DNA of 37,346 bases. Origin: CAZOWL01 sp964583605. Its GTDB lineage: Bacteria > Pseudomonadota > Gammaproteobacteria > Chromatiales > Chromatiaceae. The position numbers and the translations under genes were made by a program. Shown here piece after piece: positions 15,565 to 24,008 of the stretch. Each line of letters begins with the position of its first letter. Within the stretch, counting starts at the first letter, position 1. The notes under the pieces were generated by a model. It was not told where the DNA came from. It searched no databases and worked only from the letters and a program-made list of their open reading frames with translations. The stretch lies in the NCBI GenBank assembly GCA_964583605.1, contig CAZOWL010000038.1:1-37346 (forward strand), given 5' to 3'.

Positions 15565-16578
15565 CTGGGTCGACGGCGTGGCGTGACTGGCGGGCGTACG
15601 TCCCAGGGCCTCGCGGAAGCTACGTAACAAGACGGCCGCGCGCGGGTCGAGGCACTCCTGGCTATCGCCGCGGCGTGCTTGGCACTGAACATCGAGGAAC
15701 AGCACCGCGCCATCACCTTCACGGTCGCGAATCCTCGAGAGGATCAACCCAATCTCGTCCGGCTTTCGGGGCGTGGCGGTGACGATCAGGTTATCTCGGG
15801 TCATGCGGATCGGCGTCGTCGCCTGCTGGCCGACAAAGTCGCGGGCCAGTCGCCAGAGTGCATCGCATCGGGTCCGGTCGGAGCAAGTGACAAGATTGGG
15901 GATACTCTCGCGGTCAAAGGTCTCCGAGGCTCCAAGCGTGCGCGCCGGCATGCGATCGTCCGGTAAGCCCGCAAGCTGCCGGTAGCGCTTGAGATCCCTG
16001 TCAAAGGCCTCCCGTATGTCTTGTTTCTGCTGCTCTTGCTCGATGATGCCGGCATAGGCCTCACGAATCGTGGCCTCGCTCTTTTGGATGCTGTCGCGGA
16101 CATGCTCCGGCACGGGCTTGCCTGCGCGCTCGAGATCCGCCGCTTCAGCGTAGAGGTCCATCAGCCACTCTTGCTGTCGCCGGATATGGTTGCGGGCCAC
16201 GCCAATCAACGCGTCAATACCGGCCAGCTTCCCTTCGCGCGCCATCACGAGATCGTCGGGAGAACGGTACGTGCGGAGCAGGACCTTGTCGGCCTCCGCT
16301 TGCTGCTCGATGAGGCGCTGTTGCTGGATCCGTAACCGCTCCAGTTCTTCCTCACGGAGCCGCTCCTCGAGCGTCTTGGTCGGCGGCACAGACTCGACGG
16401 CTATGCCGGTATCGGTGATCCTCGTATGGCCGCGATCGACCTTGTCGGGCGGGATCTTGTCCGAATAATGGACAGTGCCGTCTTCATCGGTCCAGCGATA
16501 GATGCGCTCTGCCGCGGCCATTCCGCTGATCGCTATGGCCATAAATAGGCCAAGAAGGACCCGGAGCAGATCAGACAC
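15508..16578 (-). CDS. DUF4124-domain exported protein
   Basis: A 356-residue protein with an N-terminal signal peptide (hydrophobic VLLGLFMAIAISGMAAA) followed directly by the DUF4124 motif RIYRWTDEDGTVHYSDKIPP. After it comes a long charged helical stretch (EERLREEELERLRIQQQRL, about 75-95) that is probably a coiled coil. The C-terminal 120 residues include two Cys-containing blocks (LVTCSDRTRCDALW and LDVQCQARRGDSQECLD) that may form disulphides in the periplasm. Function is unknown. I take the GTG at 16578 as the start because it leaves a clean signal peptide. An ATG at 16740 overlapping the pyrE stop (ATGGTTGA) would add 54 residues. The stop lies 57 nt inside the convergent argB. Confidence 0.78.
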   Translation of the reverse strand: MSDLLRVLLGLFMAIAISGMAAAERIYRWTDEDGTVHYSDKIPPDKVDRGHTRITDTGIAVESVPPTKTLEERLREEELERLRIQQQRLIEQQAEADKVLLRTYRSPDDLVMAREGKLAGIDALIGVARNHIRRQQEWLMDLYAEAADLERAGKPVPEHVRDSIQKSEATIREAYAGIIEQEQQKQDIREAFDRDLKRYRQLAGLPDDRMPARTLGASETFDRESIPNLVTCSDRTRCDALWRLARDFVGQQATTPIRMTRDNLIVTATPRKPDEIGLILSRIRDREGDGAVLFLDVQCQARRGDSQECLDPRAAVLLRSFREALGRTPASHATPSTQSPPADQGADTFIGKQVQQ

Positions 16579-16732
16579 CTTGCGAAGCGCGCACGAGCTG
16601 TGGCCACGCCGCGACGTCGGAGGGATCTCCCTCGAGCGCGCTCGCCACACGTCAGCCCCGACTGGTATCCCCGGCGCATTAGGGCGCCGCGGGGCGCATG
16701 AAACCGGCGGGCCATTGCGGAATCTGCCGAGA

Positions 16733-17416
16733 TCAACCATCGCGATCTGTCGCGCCGGGCGTGGCTGCTCCCGAGCGAGCGCCATACTGCTCGCGGTACC
16801 GCCGCACGGCAACCAGGTCCGCTTCGCAGACCGGGCTCCGGTCGAGGAATTCGATAAGCGTATCGAGGGTCACAATCGGCGCCACGGGCAAGCCGAGCTC
16901 AAGTCGGACCTGCTCCACCGCCGACCGCTCACCAGTACCGCGTTCTTGACGATCGAGCGCGATGACGACGCCGGCCGGCTCAGCGCCCTCGCGACGAATG
17001 ATGTCGACGGATTCCCGCACGGAGGTACCGGCCGTGATCACATCGTCGACTATCAACACGCGCCCTTGGAGCGGCCCTCCGATGAGCGTCCCTCCTTCGC
17101 CGTGATCCTTTGCCTCTTTCCGGTTGAACGCATAGGGCATATCGAGCCCGTCGTGCGCAGCGAGGGCGATAGCGGAAGCGGTGACCAAGGGTATGCCCTT
17201 GTACGCTGGTCCGAAGAGCGTGTCGGCCGGGATGCCGGCGGCACGAATCGTCTGAGCGTAGCATCGCCCCAGCTGCAACAGGCGGCGGCCCGTATTGAAG
17301 AGGCCGATGTTGAAGAAGTACGGACTGCGACGTCCCGACTTGAGAGTGAAGGCACCGAAACGCAGGGCACCCGTGTCGATGGCGAGGCGCAGAAATTCCT
17401 CTTGATAATCGAGCAT
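16733..17416 (-). CDS. pyrE: Orotate phosphoribosyltransferase
   Basis: Forms OMP from orotate and PRPP in pyrimidine synthesis. The 227 residues show the type I PRTase signature VLIVDDVITAGTSVRE (near 120-135), the flexible catalytic loop with FNRKEAKDHGEGG, and the N-terminal TLKSGRRSPYFFN block. ATG at 17416 is preceded by a weak AAGGG. The upstream 385 nt are gene-free and hold a TATAAT hexamer. DUF4124 follows on the same strand and may be cotranscribed. Confidence 0.96.
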   Translation of the reverse strand: MLDYQEEFLRLAIDTGALRFGAFTLKSGRRSPYFFNIGLFNTGRRLLQLGRCYAQTIRAAGIPADTLFGPAYKGIPLVTASAIALAAHDGLDMPYAFNRKEAKDHGEGGTLIGGPLQGRVLIVDDVITAGTSVRESVDIIRREGAEPAGVVIALDRQERGTGERSAVEQVRLELGLPVAPIVTLDTLIEFLDRSPVCEADLVAVRRYREQYGARSGAATPGATDRDG

Positions 17417-17801
17417 TACCCTTGGCTCACATCACTCTTGAGATTGGTCATCATATCCCGCCATCTCGCGTCCGGCTGGCCTCGCCGACCGTCCAACAAC
17501 CGCCCGTCATGAGCTGCTGCGCCGTGACGGTGTCATGCCAAAGGACCGAAGACAGGGGCGGCTTTGGCTCGTCGGGGCCCAAGTTGGAGAATGGCATCGC
17601 ACCAGGCTAGCACAGCGAGAAAGCGACGCGGCGGCCGCGCCGAGCGTCTCGATTAGCACACCAAAATATCTTTCTATTATAACCTCTTGGTGGCGTCCCG
17701 CGCGCGACCGCCCTCGGGATTTCCCGAATGGTGGCACCCTCCGGGGCTCATGGTTCCGCATGCGCTACGTGTCGCCAGCGGCAGGGCGCTGAACGCGTAC
17801 T
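17417..17801 (-). promoter_or_regulatory. Gene-free region upstream of pyrE with a -10-like hexamer
   Basis: No coding region is convincing here on either strand. A short A/T-rich patch (17661-17690) stands out from the GC-rich background. On the minus strand it contains TATAAT (17681-17676), a perfect -10 hexamer, but no -35 match lies at 15-19 bases. If used, it would give pyrE a leader of about 250 nt, which is long enough for regulation, but I see no clear hairpin plus T-run. Confidence 0.35.
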
Positions 17802-17928
17802 ATGAAATTCGCGCAGCAGGTTCGGTCCCTCGTCCTCTGGGAGAGGGTCGGGGTGAGGGAATGAGGGAGCGATCAGGGGCGAGGCGAACTTTCATCGTCT
17901 GGGGTGGCTTGCCTCACCCCATGATCGT
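17802..17928 (+). repeat. Composite two-hairpin repeat, copy B
   Basis: Same layout as the other copies: a left end near ATGAAATTCGCGCAGCAGG, a CTCGTCCTCTGGGAGAGGG hairpin, a GGTGAGGGAATGAGGGAGCG spacer with a small insertion, GATCAGGGGCGAGGCGA, and the right arm ending CCCCATGATCGT. It lies between glgB and pyrE, both read on the minus strand. Its right 56 bp are inside the glgB reading frame. Confidence 0.88.
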
Positions 17929-20335
17929 CAGGCTGCTGTGAATCGGGCTCGTGCCGCGCGTCGTCGCGACTGGGATCGAGCGGAATCCGCTCGGCCGGCG
18001 ACGCCTCGACCTCACCCGTCAGCGGCGCATCGGACGGCGCGAAAGGCTCGCGTGCACTGGCGGCCGCCCCAGCCAGCTCGAGGCCGTCGCTGATCTCGGC
18101 GGCCTCCTCGAGCATCGGCTCCGGCTCCTCGGCTTCAGCCGCCAACGGCTCATGGGCCAACACGACGGCGCCGAGCGGTGGGACGCGAATCGGCAACGAA
18201 TGCGGGCGCCCCATCCATTCGATAGGCTCAGCGACCGCGCCGCCCTGATTGCCGACATTGCTGCCACCATAGCACTCGGCATCCGAGCTGAGCGCCTCGC
18301 GATAGAAGCCGGGTAACGGGACACCGATGCGGTAGTTCTCGCGCGGTACTGGAGTGAAGTTGATCACTACGGCGACGACGGCCTCGCCGCCACGGTCTTT
18401 GCGCAGATAGCTCAGCACCGACTGGGAGCTATCGTGGCAGTCGATCCACTCGAAGCCGCCGCTCTCGAAATCGACCTCGTGCAGGGCCGGCAGAGCGCGA
18501 TGCAACTGGTTCAGATCCGCTACCAGACGCTTCAAGCCCTGATGTTGTGGGCGATCGAGCAGATACCAGTCGATCTCGGCGGCGGCATCCCACTCCCGAC
18601 CGTGCCCAAACTCGCAGCCCATGAACAAGAGCTTCTTGCCGGGGTAGGTGAACATGTAGGTGTAGAGCAGACGCAGCGACGCGAACTTCTGCCAGGCATC
18701 GCCAGGCATCTTGTCGAGCATCGAGCGCTTTCCGTGTACGACCTCGTCGTGGGAGAACGGCAGGACGAAGTTCTCGGTAAAGGCGTAGAGCAGACCGAAG
18801 GTCAGTTGGTCGTGGTGATAGTGGCGATAGACCGGGTCCTTGGCCATGTAGGTCAAGGTGTCGTGCATCCAGCCCATATTCCATTTCATGCTGAAGCCGA
18901 GCCCACCGAGGTAGGTGGGTCGCGAGACCGCCGGCCACGAAGTCGATTCCTCGGCAATCATGAGCGTGCCGGGGTGCTGGTCGTGGGTGACGGCATTGAG
19001 CTGACGTAGGAAGTCCACCGCATCAAGATTCTCGTTGCCGCCGTACTTGTTCGGGATCCAGTCACCGGGCTGGCGCGAATAGTCGAGATAGAGCATGGAG
19101 GCCACGGCATCAACGCGCAGCCCGTCGATGTGGAGCTCATCTATCCAATACAGCGCGCTGGATAACAGGAAATTCTTCACCTCGTTGCGCCCGTAGTTGA
19201 AGATCAGCGTACCCCAGTCGCGATGCTCCCCCTGCCGCGGATCGGCGTGCTCGTACAGAGCGGTGCCATCGAAGCAGGCCAGCGCGTGAGCATCTCTTGG
19301 GAAATGGGCGGGCACCCAATCCAGCAGCACACCGATGCCCCGTTGGTGGAGATGGTCGACGAAGAAGCGGAAATCATCGGGGTTCCCAAAGCGGCTCGTC
19401 GGGGCGAAATAGCCGGTTGTTTGGTAGCCCCAGGAGCCATCGAAGGGATGCTCGGTGACAGGCAAGAGCTCGATGTGTGTGAACCCCAACTGGCTCACAT
19501 ACTCGGCCAATTCGATCGCAAGATCTCGGTAGTTGAGGAAGTCCCCATCCCGGGATCTGCGCCAGGAGCCCAGGTGTACCTCGTAAACGGACATCGGGCG
19601 ATGCTGCCAATCAGCATTGGCGCGCGCCGCGAGCCACGCCTGGTCGCGCCACTGATACTGCGATGGACCGCAGATGATGCCAGCGGTCTGAGGTCGTCGC
19701 TGGTAGGCATGCGCGTAGGGGTCGATTTTGATGTGAATATGACCGTGCTGGTCCCGGATCTCAAACTTGTAATAGCCTCCAAGCGGGGCCTCTGGGATGA
19801 ACAGCTCCCAGACGCCCGTTCCACCCCGTGCGCGCATCGGATGGGTACGGCCATCCCAACGGTTGAAATCCCCAACGACGCTCACGCGTGCGGCGTTTGG
19901 CGCCCAGACAGCGAAGAGGACACCCACGACCCCTTCGGCGGTGTGTGGGTGGGCCCCCAGGAACCGGTAGGCGTGCCAATGGCGGCCCTGGCCAAACAGA
20001 TGCAGATCGAAGTCGGCAAGCTGGGGGGGGAAGCAGTACGGGTCGTGGTAATGATGGATCGTGCCGGATGCGTCGTACCAATGCAGTCGGTAGCGCTCCG
20101 GGACCAGGTCTGCATCGCCTTGCCACTCGAACAGGCCAGTCCCTGGGATGCGCTCGAGCTCAACACCACTCTCGACAATACGCACCCTCTCGGCACGGGG
20201 CAGGAACGCCAGCACGCACGCTTGGCCGTTTGCAGCATGGCGCCCCAAGGTCTCGAAAGGATCGTGATGACGAGCCTCAATGATGCGCTGATGCGCATCG
20301 GAGAGCGTCATGGGCGTGACGTTAGGATCTGACAT
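17873..20335 (-). CDS. glgB: 1,4-alpha-glucan branching enzyme
   Basis: Makes alpha-1,6 branches in glycogen. The 820-residue protein has an N-terminal CBM48-like region, FAVWAPNAARVSVVGDFNRW near 142-160, and the GH13 barrel motifs DWVPAHFP (339-346), GLRVDAVAS with nucleophile Asp409, AEEST with acid/base Glu at 462-463, and FSHDEVVHGKRSM. The canonical protein ends near residue 731 (PPLGAVVLAHEPL). The remaining 89 residues are acidic, Ala/Pro-rich low complexity, absent from the Escherichia coli enzyme, and the last 17-18 are encoded by repeat copy B. A TGA at 17930-17928 on the minus strand at the repeat edge is out of frame. It is divergent from glgC-malQ. Confidence 0.95.
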   Translation of the reverse strand: MSDPNVTPMTLSDAHQRIIEARHHDPFETLGRHAANGQACVLAFLPRAERVRIVESGVELERIPGTGLFEWQGDADLVPERYRLHWYDASGTIHHYHDPYCFPPQLADFDLHLFGQGRHWHAYRFLGAHPHTAEGVVGVLFAVWAPNAARVSVVGDFNRWDGRTHPMRARGGTGVWELFIPEAPLGGYYKFEIRDQHGHIHIKIDPYAHAYQRRPQTAGIICGPSQYQWRDQAWLAARANADWQHRPMSVYEVHLGSWRRSRDGDFLNYRDLAIELAEYVSQLGFTHIELLPVTEHPFDGSWGYQTTGYFAPTSRFGNPDDFRFFVDHLHQRGIGVLLDWVPAHFPRDAHALACFDGTALYEHADPRQGEHRDWGTLIFNYGRNEVKNFLLSSALYWIDELHIDGLRVDAVASMLYLDYSRQPGDWIPNKYGGNENLDAVDFLRQLNAVTHDQHPGTLMIAEESTSWPAVSRPTYLGGLGFSMKWNMGWMHDTLTYMAKDPVYRHYHHDQLTFGLLYAFTENFVLPFSHDEVVHGKRSMLDKMPGDAWQKFASLRLLYTYMFTYPGKKLLFMGCEFGHGREWDAAAEIDWYLLDRPQHQGLKRLVADLNQLHRALPALHEVDFESGGFEWIDCHDSSQSVLSYLRKDRGGEAVVAVVINFTPVPRENYRIGVPLPGFYREALSSDAECYGGSNVGNQGGAVAEPIEWMGRPHSLPIRVPPLGAVVLAHEPLAAEAEEPEPMLEEAAEISDGLELAGAAASAREPFAPSDAPLTGEVEASPAERIPLDPSRDDARHEPDSQQPDDHGVRQATPDDESSPRP

Positions 20336-20623
20336 GGCGAGCCGAATTCCTTATGCAATAGATCAGCGCGAAACACACGGGGAGATATCGATGAGCCGGA
20401 GGCCGCGGATCGACCGGAGAGGCCCCGCGGTGCAAGGGAGCCGAGGATCGTCTCGGTCCGCCGGGGTGCGGGCGGGGCCATCTACCCACGCGGCGAGGAC
20501 CATCGAGATGGTACCATAAGCGGGTGAGCGCGCGACGCGGGCCTCGGGCAACAGCGTCAGAACGGCCATGCCGGCAACGCACCAATTTTGATCGCTAAGG
20601 CCGAAGCAAGGAGTAGAGGAGCT
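20336..20623. promoter_or_regulatory. Divergent glgB/glgC intergenic region
   Basis: These 288 nt must hold the promoters for glgB (minus) and glgC (plus). The only structure I can point to is the perfect ten-base palindrome ATGGTACCAT at 20508-20517. No good -35/-10 pair is recognisable by eye on either strand. Confidence 0.35.
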
Positions 20624-21895
20624 ATGCCAGACAACAATCCCCGCTTCGTCAGTCGCCTGACGCGCAAGACCCTGGCCCTGATCTTGGCCGGCGGTCGCGG
20701 CTCCCGGCTCATGCACCTGACCGCCTGGCGTGCCAAGCCGGCAGTGCCCTTTGGCGGGAAGTTCCGAATCATTGATTTTCCGCTGTCCAATTGCATCAAC
20801 TCGGGGATTCGGCGCATTGGCGTCCTTACGCAGTACAAGGCCCACTCGCTGATCCTGCACATACAGAAGGGATGGGGTTTCCTGCGCGGCGAGTTCGGTG
20901 AATTCGTGGAGCTCTGGCCGGCCCAGCAGCGCGTCGCAGAGATGTCCTGGTATGCCGGAACCGCCGATGCGGTCTTCCAGAACATCGATATCATCCGCAA
21001 TCACGCGCCGGAGTATGTCTTGATCTTGGCGGGCGACCATATCTACAAGATGGATTACGGTGCAATGATCGCCCAACATGTTGAATCCGGAGCCGATCTC
21101 ACCGTTGGCTGTATCGAGGTGGAGCGTTCCAGAGCGAAGGAGTTCGGCATCATCGCGATCGATGATGAGCAGAATGTCGTGCGCTTTCAGGAGAAACCGG
21201 CCGAGCCGCAGACGCTACCAGGACGCGACGACACTTGCCTGGCCTCCATGGGCATCTATGTCTTCAATCGTTCGTTTCTGTTCGAGCAATTGTTTAAGGA
21301 TGCCGACACGCCTGGATCAAGCCACGACTTCGGCAAAGACATTATCCCCAGCATTATCGGCAAGTATCGCGTGCTGGCCTATCCTTTCCTCGATGCCCGC
21401 AGCGGCGGCCAGGCCTACTGGCGGGACGTCGGGACAGTCGATGCCTTCTGGGAGGCGAACCTCGAGCTGATCGGCGTGACACCGCCGCTGAACCTGTATG
21501 ACAAGTCTTGGCCGATCTGGACCTACCAGGAGCAGCTACCGCCGGCGAAGTTCGTCTTCGATGACGAAGACCGTCGTGGCATGGCCGTCGATTCCATGGT
21601 CTCCGGGGGCTGTATCATCTCCGGTTCAACGGTGCGCCACTCGCTGCTGTTCTCCAATGTGCGCGTGAACTCGTTCGCCTACGTCGAGAATTCGGTCGTC
21701 CTGCCCGATGTCCAGATCGGGCGGAATTGCGAGATCCGCAATGCTGTCATCGACCGGTATTGCCACATCAAGGAGGGCAGCGTGATCGGCCTCGATCCAG
21801 CCGCCGACCGCAAAGCGGGCTTGTATGTCACGGCCGGCGGCGTCACCCTGGTCACGCCCGAGATGATCGGCCAGCAGATCAACTACATTCGCTAG
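20624..21895 (+). CDS. glgC: Glucose-1-phosphate adenylyltransferase
   Basis: Makes ADP-glucose from glucose-1-phosphate and ATP, the regulated step of glycogen synthesis. The 423 residues show ALILAGGRGSRLMHLT, KPAVPFGGKFRIIDFPLSN (the region binding nucleotide and activator), the block LILAGDHIYKMDY, and the substrate-binding FQEKPAEP. The C-terminal left-handed beta-helix reads SGSTVRHSLLF...VLPDVQIGRNC. The ATG at 20624 follows AAGGAG and GAGGAG; the frame extends upstream to 20588. It forms a plus-strand pair with malQ. Confidence 0.96.
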   Translation: MPDNNPRFVSRLTRKTLALILAGGRGSRLMHLTAWRAKPAVPFGGKFRIIDFPLSNCINSGIRRIGVLTQYKAHSLILHIQKGWGFLRGEFGEFVELWPAQQRVAEMSWYAGTADAVFQNIDIIRNHAPEYVLILAGDHIYKMDYGAMIAQHVESGADLTVGCIEVERSRAKEFGIIAIDDEQNVVRFQEKPAEPQTLPGRDDTCLASMGIYVFNRSFLFEQLFKDADTPGSSHDFGKDIIPSIIGKYRVLAYPFLDARSGGQAYWRDVGTVDAFWEANLELIGVTPPLNLYDKSWPIWTYQEQLPPAKFVFDDEDRRGMAVDSMVSGGCIISGSTVRHSLLFSNVRVNSFAYVENSVVLPDVQIGRNCEIRNAVIDRYCHIKEGSVIGLDPAADRKAGLYVTAGGVTLVTPEMIGQQINYIR

Positions 21896-21909
21896 CGGCA
21901 ACGCAAATT

Positions 21910-21936
21910 CCCGCCTGTCCTCGGACCCGAGGCGGG
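21910..21936 (+). other. Hairpin between glgC and malQ
   Basis: CCCGCCT (21910-21916) pairs with AGGCGGG (21930-21936) around a 13-nt loop, 14 nt after the glgC stop. There is no T-run, so it may be an RNA-stability or weak termination hairpin between the two cotranscribed genes. Confidence 0.4.
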
Positions 21937-22006
21937 CACCAAGGTGGCCGCGCCCGCCGCTAGAGCGGGACAACGAAACCACTGCAGAACGGAACGAACG
22001 GTCCCG

Positions 22007-23503
22007 ATGTTGAGTGAAGACACACCGCCCTCGGCCAGCCAGGATCATCGTCGGGCTGGGATTTTGCTCCATCTCACATCGCTGCCCGGAGACGGCTGTT
22101 GCGGCGATCTCGGCTCCGAAGCTCATCATTTCATCGGCTTTCTCGCGGATTGCGGCATCAGTGTGTGGCAGATGTTGCCGGTCGGCCCGACCCAAAACGA
22201 TCGTTCGCCCTATCAGTCCAGCTCGGTGCACGCCGGCAATCCACGTCTGATTGCGCTCGGACCTTTGGTTGAGCGCGGCTGGCTCACGCAGGACGAAGCT
22301 GATGCGCTCGGTGAGTCGGATGACGGCAAGGCGCGGGCGCTGCGCATCAGCTACAACCGCTTTCGCTATGGGGCCGATGAAGGCGATCGTCATGAGCTGG
22401 CCGGGTTCGCTGCGGAGCACAGCTACTGGCTCCCGGACTACACGCTGTTTCGCGCGCTCCGCGAGGAGCTCGGTCAGTGCTGGTGGCATTGGCCGGATCC
22501 ATTGCGACACCGCGACCCGGCCGCGCTGGGAGAGGCGCGCGAGCGCCTGGCCGACGATCTCGACTACATTACCTTCGAGCAATACCTGTTCTTCAACCAG
22601 TGGCAGGCCCTGCGCGACCACGCCGAGCTGCGCGGGATTCGGCTATTCGGCGACATGCCGATCTTCGTTGCTCATGACAGCGCCGAGGTCTGGGCACGAC
22701 CGCAGGACTTCGACCTCAATGCCGATGGTAGCCTCAGGGTTGTAGCCGGCGTACCGCCGGATTATTTCTCGGCGACCGGCCAGCGCTGGGGCAATCCCAT
22801 CTACCGCTGGGAAGAGGTCGTCGCCGACGGCTTCCGCTTCTGGATCGACCGTATCCGCACCCAGCTGCGGCTCTTCCACATGGTGCGCATTGACCACTTC
22901 CGGGGTTTCGAGTCCTATTGGGAGATCCCGGCAGAGGAGCCGCACGCCATCAATGGACGCTGGGTGAAGGCACCGGGCGAAGCCCTATTCGCCCGACTCA
23001 ACGAACATTTCGGCCAGATCCCGCTGATCGCCGAGGATCTGGGACTGATCACGGAAGAGGTCGAGGCGTTGCGTAAGCGCTTCCGCCTTCCAGGCATGAA
23101 GGTCATGCAGTTCGCGTTCTCGGGTGGCCCGGCCAATCCCTACCTACCGTTTCACCACGACCGCGACTCGGTGGTCTACACCGGCACCCATGACAACGAT
23201 ACGACCTTGGGCTGGTATGACTCGCTGCCGGAAGGCGACCGCGACTATGTCGACGAATACCTCGGCTGGCCGTCCGAGGCGATGCCTTGGCCCCTCGTGC
23301 GTTGCGCGCTCGCGTCGCGCTCGCACCTCACAGTTCTGCCCCTGCAGGACATCCTCGACCTGGGCAGCGAGCATCGTATGAACACGCCAGGAACTGACGG
23401 CGCCAAGAACTGGATCTGGCGCTTCGCCTGGGACGACGTACCCCCGGATCTGCCGGAAAGGGTGCGTCGGATGATCGGTCTCTACGGTCGTCTCGTTGAA
23501 TAA
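22007..23503 (+). CDS. malQ: 4-alpha-glucanotransferase (amylomaltase)
   Basis: Transfers alpha-1,4-glucan segments between maltodextrins and works with the glycogen enzymes upstream. The 498 residues match GH77: LTSLPGDGCCGDLG near the N-terminus, VGPTQNDRSPYQSSSVHAGN, catalytic Asp in VRIDHFRGFESYWEIP, acid/base Glu in LIAEDLGLIT, and the stabilising Asp in YTGTHDNDTTLGWY. Start taken at ATG 22007 (MLSEDTPPSASQ), which has only a weak purine-rich GGAACGAACGG upstream; the frame is open to a GTG at 21944. Converges on the men cluster end. Confidence 0.94.
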   Translation: MLSEDTPPSASQDHRRAGILLHLTSLPGDGCCGDLGSEAHHFIGFLADCGISVWQMLPVGPTQNDRSPYQSSSVHAGNPRLIALGPLVERGWLTQDEADALGESDDGKARALRISYNRFRYGADEGDRHELAGFAAEHSYWLPDYTLFRALREELGQCWWHWPDPLRHRDPAALGEARERLADDLDYITFEQYLFFNQWQALRDHAELRGIRLFGDMPIFVAHDSAEVWARPQDFDLNADGSLRVVAGVPPDYFSATGQRWGNPIYRWEEVVADGFRFWIDRIRTQLRLFHMVRIDHFRGFESYWEIPAEEPHAINGRWVKAPGEALFARLNEHFGQIPLIAEDLGLITEEVEALRKRFRLPGMKVMQFAFSGGPANPYLPFHHDRDSVVYTGTHDNDTTLGWYDSLPEGDRDYVDEYLGWPSEAMPWPLVRCALASRSHLTVLPLQDILDLGSEHRMNTPGTDGAKNWIWRFAWDDVPPDLPERVRRMIGLYGRLVE

Positions 23504-23557
23504 GCTCCAGCACGTCCGAGCGTCTATCTTGACCGATCGAAGCCGACCCGCAGCCTC

Positions 23558-23986
23558 TTACACTGGCGGGAGGCAACCCGCAAGCGCCGCGCGGAGAGCT
23601 GGCGGCAACGGGCACTTGCCCCCAGCCGCTGCGGAGATGCAGACGTGGACCGTCCGCGCCGCAGCGCACCGCCGTCCCTCCGATCCGCGGAAATCGTATG
23701 TCAACGTGAAAGCGCTCCGGCCGATCTCAGCGACCGATACCGCAACGTTTACCATATCGCCATGTCTCATGGGAGCCGAATAGTCGGCTTCCGCATGGAC
23801 GAGGGGCAACTGCCACCGCTGCGCCCGGATGAGGCCGTCGAGCGGAAAGCCGAGATCGGCCATGAAGGCCTCGTAGGCATCATGGGCATGCCGAAACAGG
23901 TGACCGAAAAACATCACGCCCGCGGCGTCTGTGTCGTGGAGCCTGACCGTGAACCGGCCATGAAAGGGGACCTCGCGGTTGTTCAC
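23558..23986 (-). CDS. Hotdog-fold thioesterase, probable 1,4-dihydroxy-2-naphthoyl-CoA thioesterase
   Basis: A 142-residue 4HBT-family thioesterase. The motif DTDAAGVMFFGHLFRHAHDA (from Asp18) has the catalytic-Asp arrangement of the cyanobacterial DHNA-CoA thioesterases. Its position as the last gene of a men cluster supports the release of DHNA from DHNA-CoA, the step between MenB and MenA. Start chosen as GTG 23986 with ACGGA upstream; the frame is open to 24148 but overlaps menC and is not family-like there. It starts 22 nt after menC. A YbgC-type short acyl-CoA thioesterase is the main alternative. Confidence 0.82.
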   Translation of the reverse strand: MNNREVPFHGRFTVRLHDTDAAGVMFFGHLFRHAHDAYEAFMADLGFPLDGLIRAQRWQLPLVHAEADYSAPMRHGDMVNVAVSVAEIGRSAFTLTYDFRGSEGRRCAAARTVHVCISAAAGGKCPLPPALRAALAGCLPPV

Positions 23987-24008
23987 GGCGATTCCGTCGG
24001 GACAGCCT

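Noticed and set aside
16502..17512. 336-codon plus-strand open frame opposite pyrE and the DUF4124 start
   Set aside because: No recognisable family; it covers two well-supported minus-strand regions.
17507..17761. 84-codon minus-strand frame upstream of pyrE
   Set aside because: Arg/Ser-rich composition typical of noise in GC-rich DNA, no ribosome-binding site, no known family.
19223..20332. 369-codon plus-strand open frame opposite glgB
   Set aside because: Mirror frame of a clear GH13 gene, with no domain or start signal of its own.
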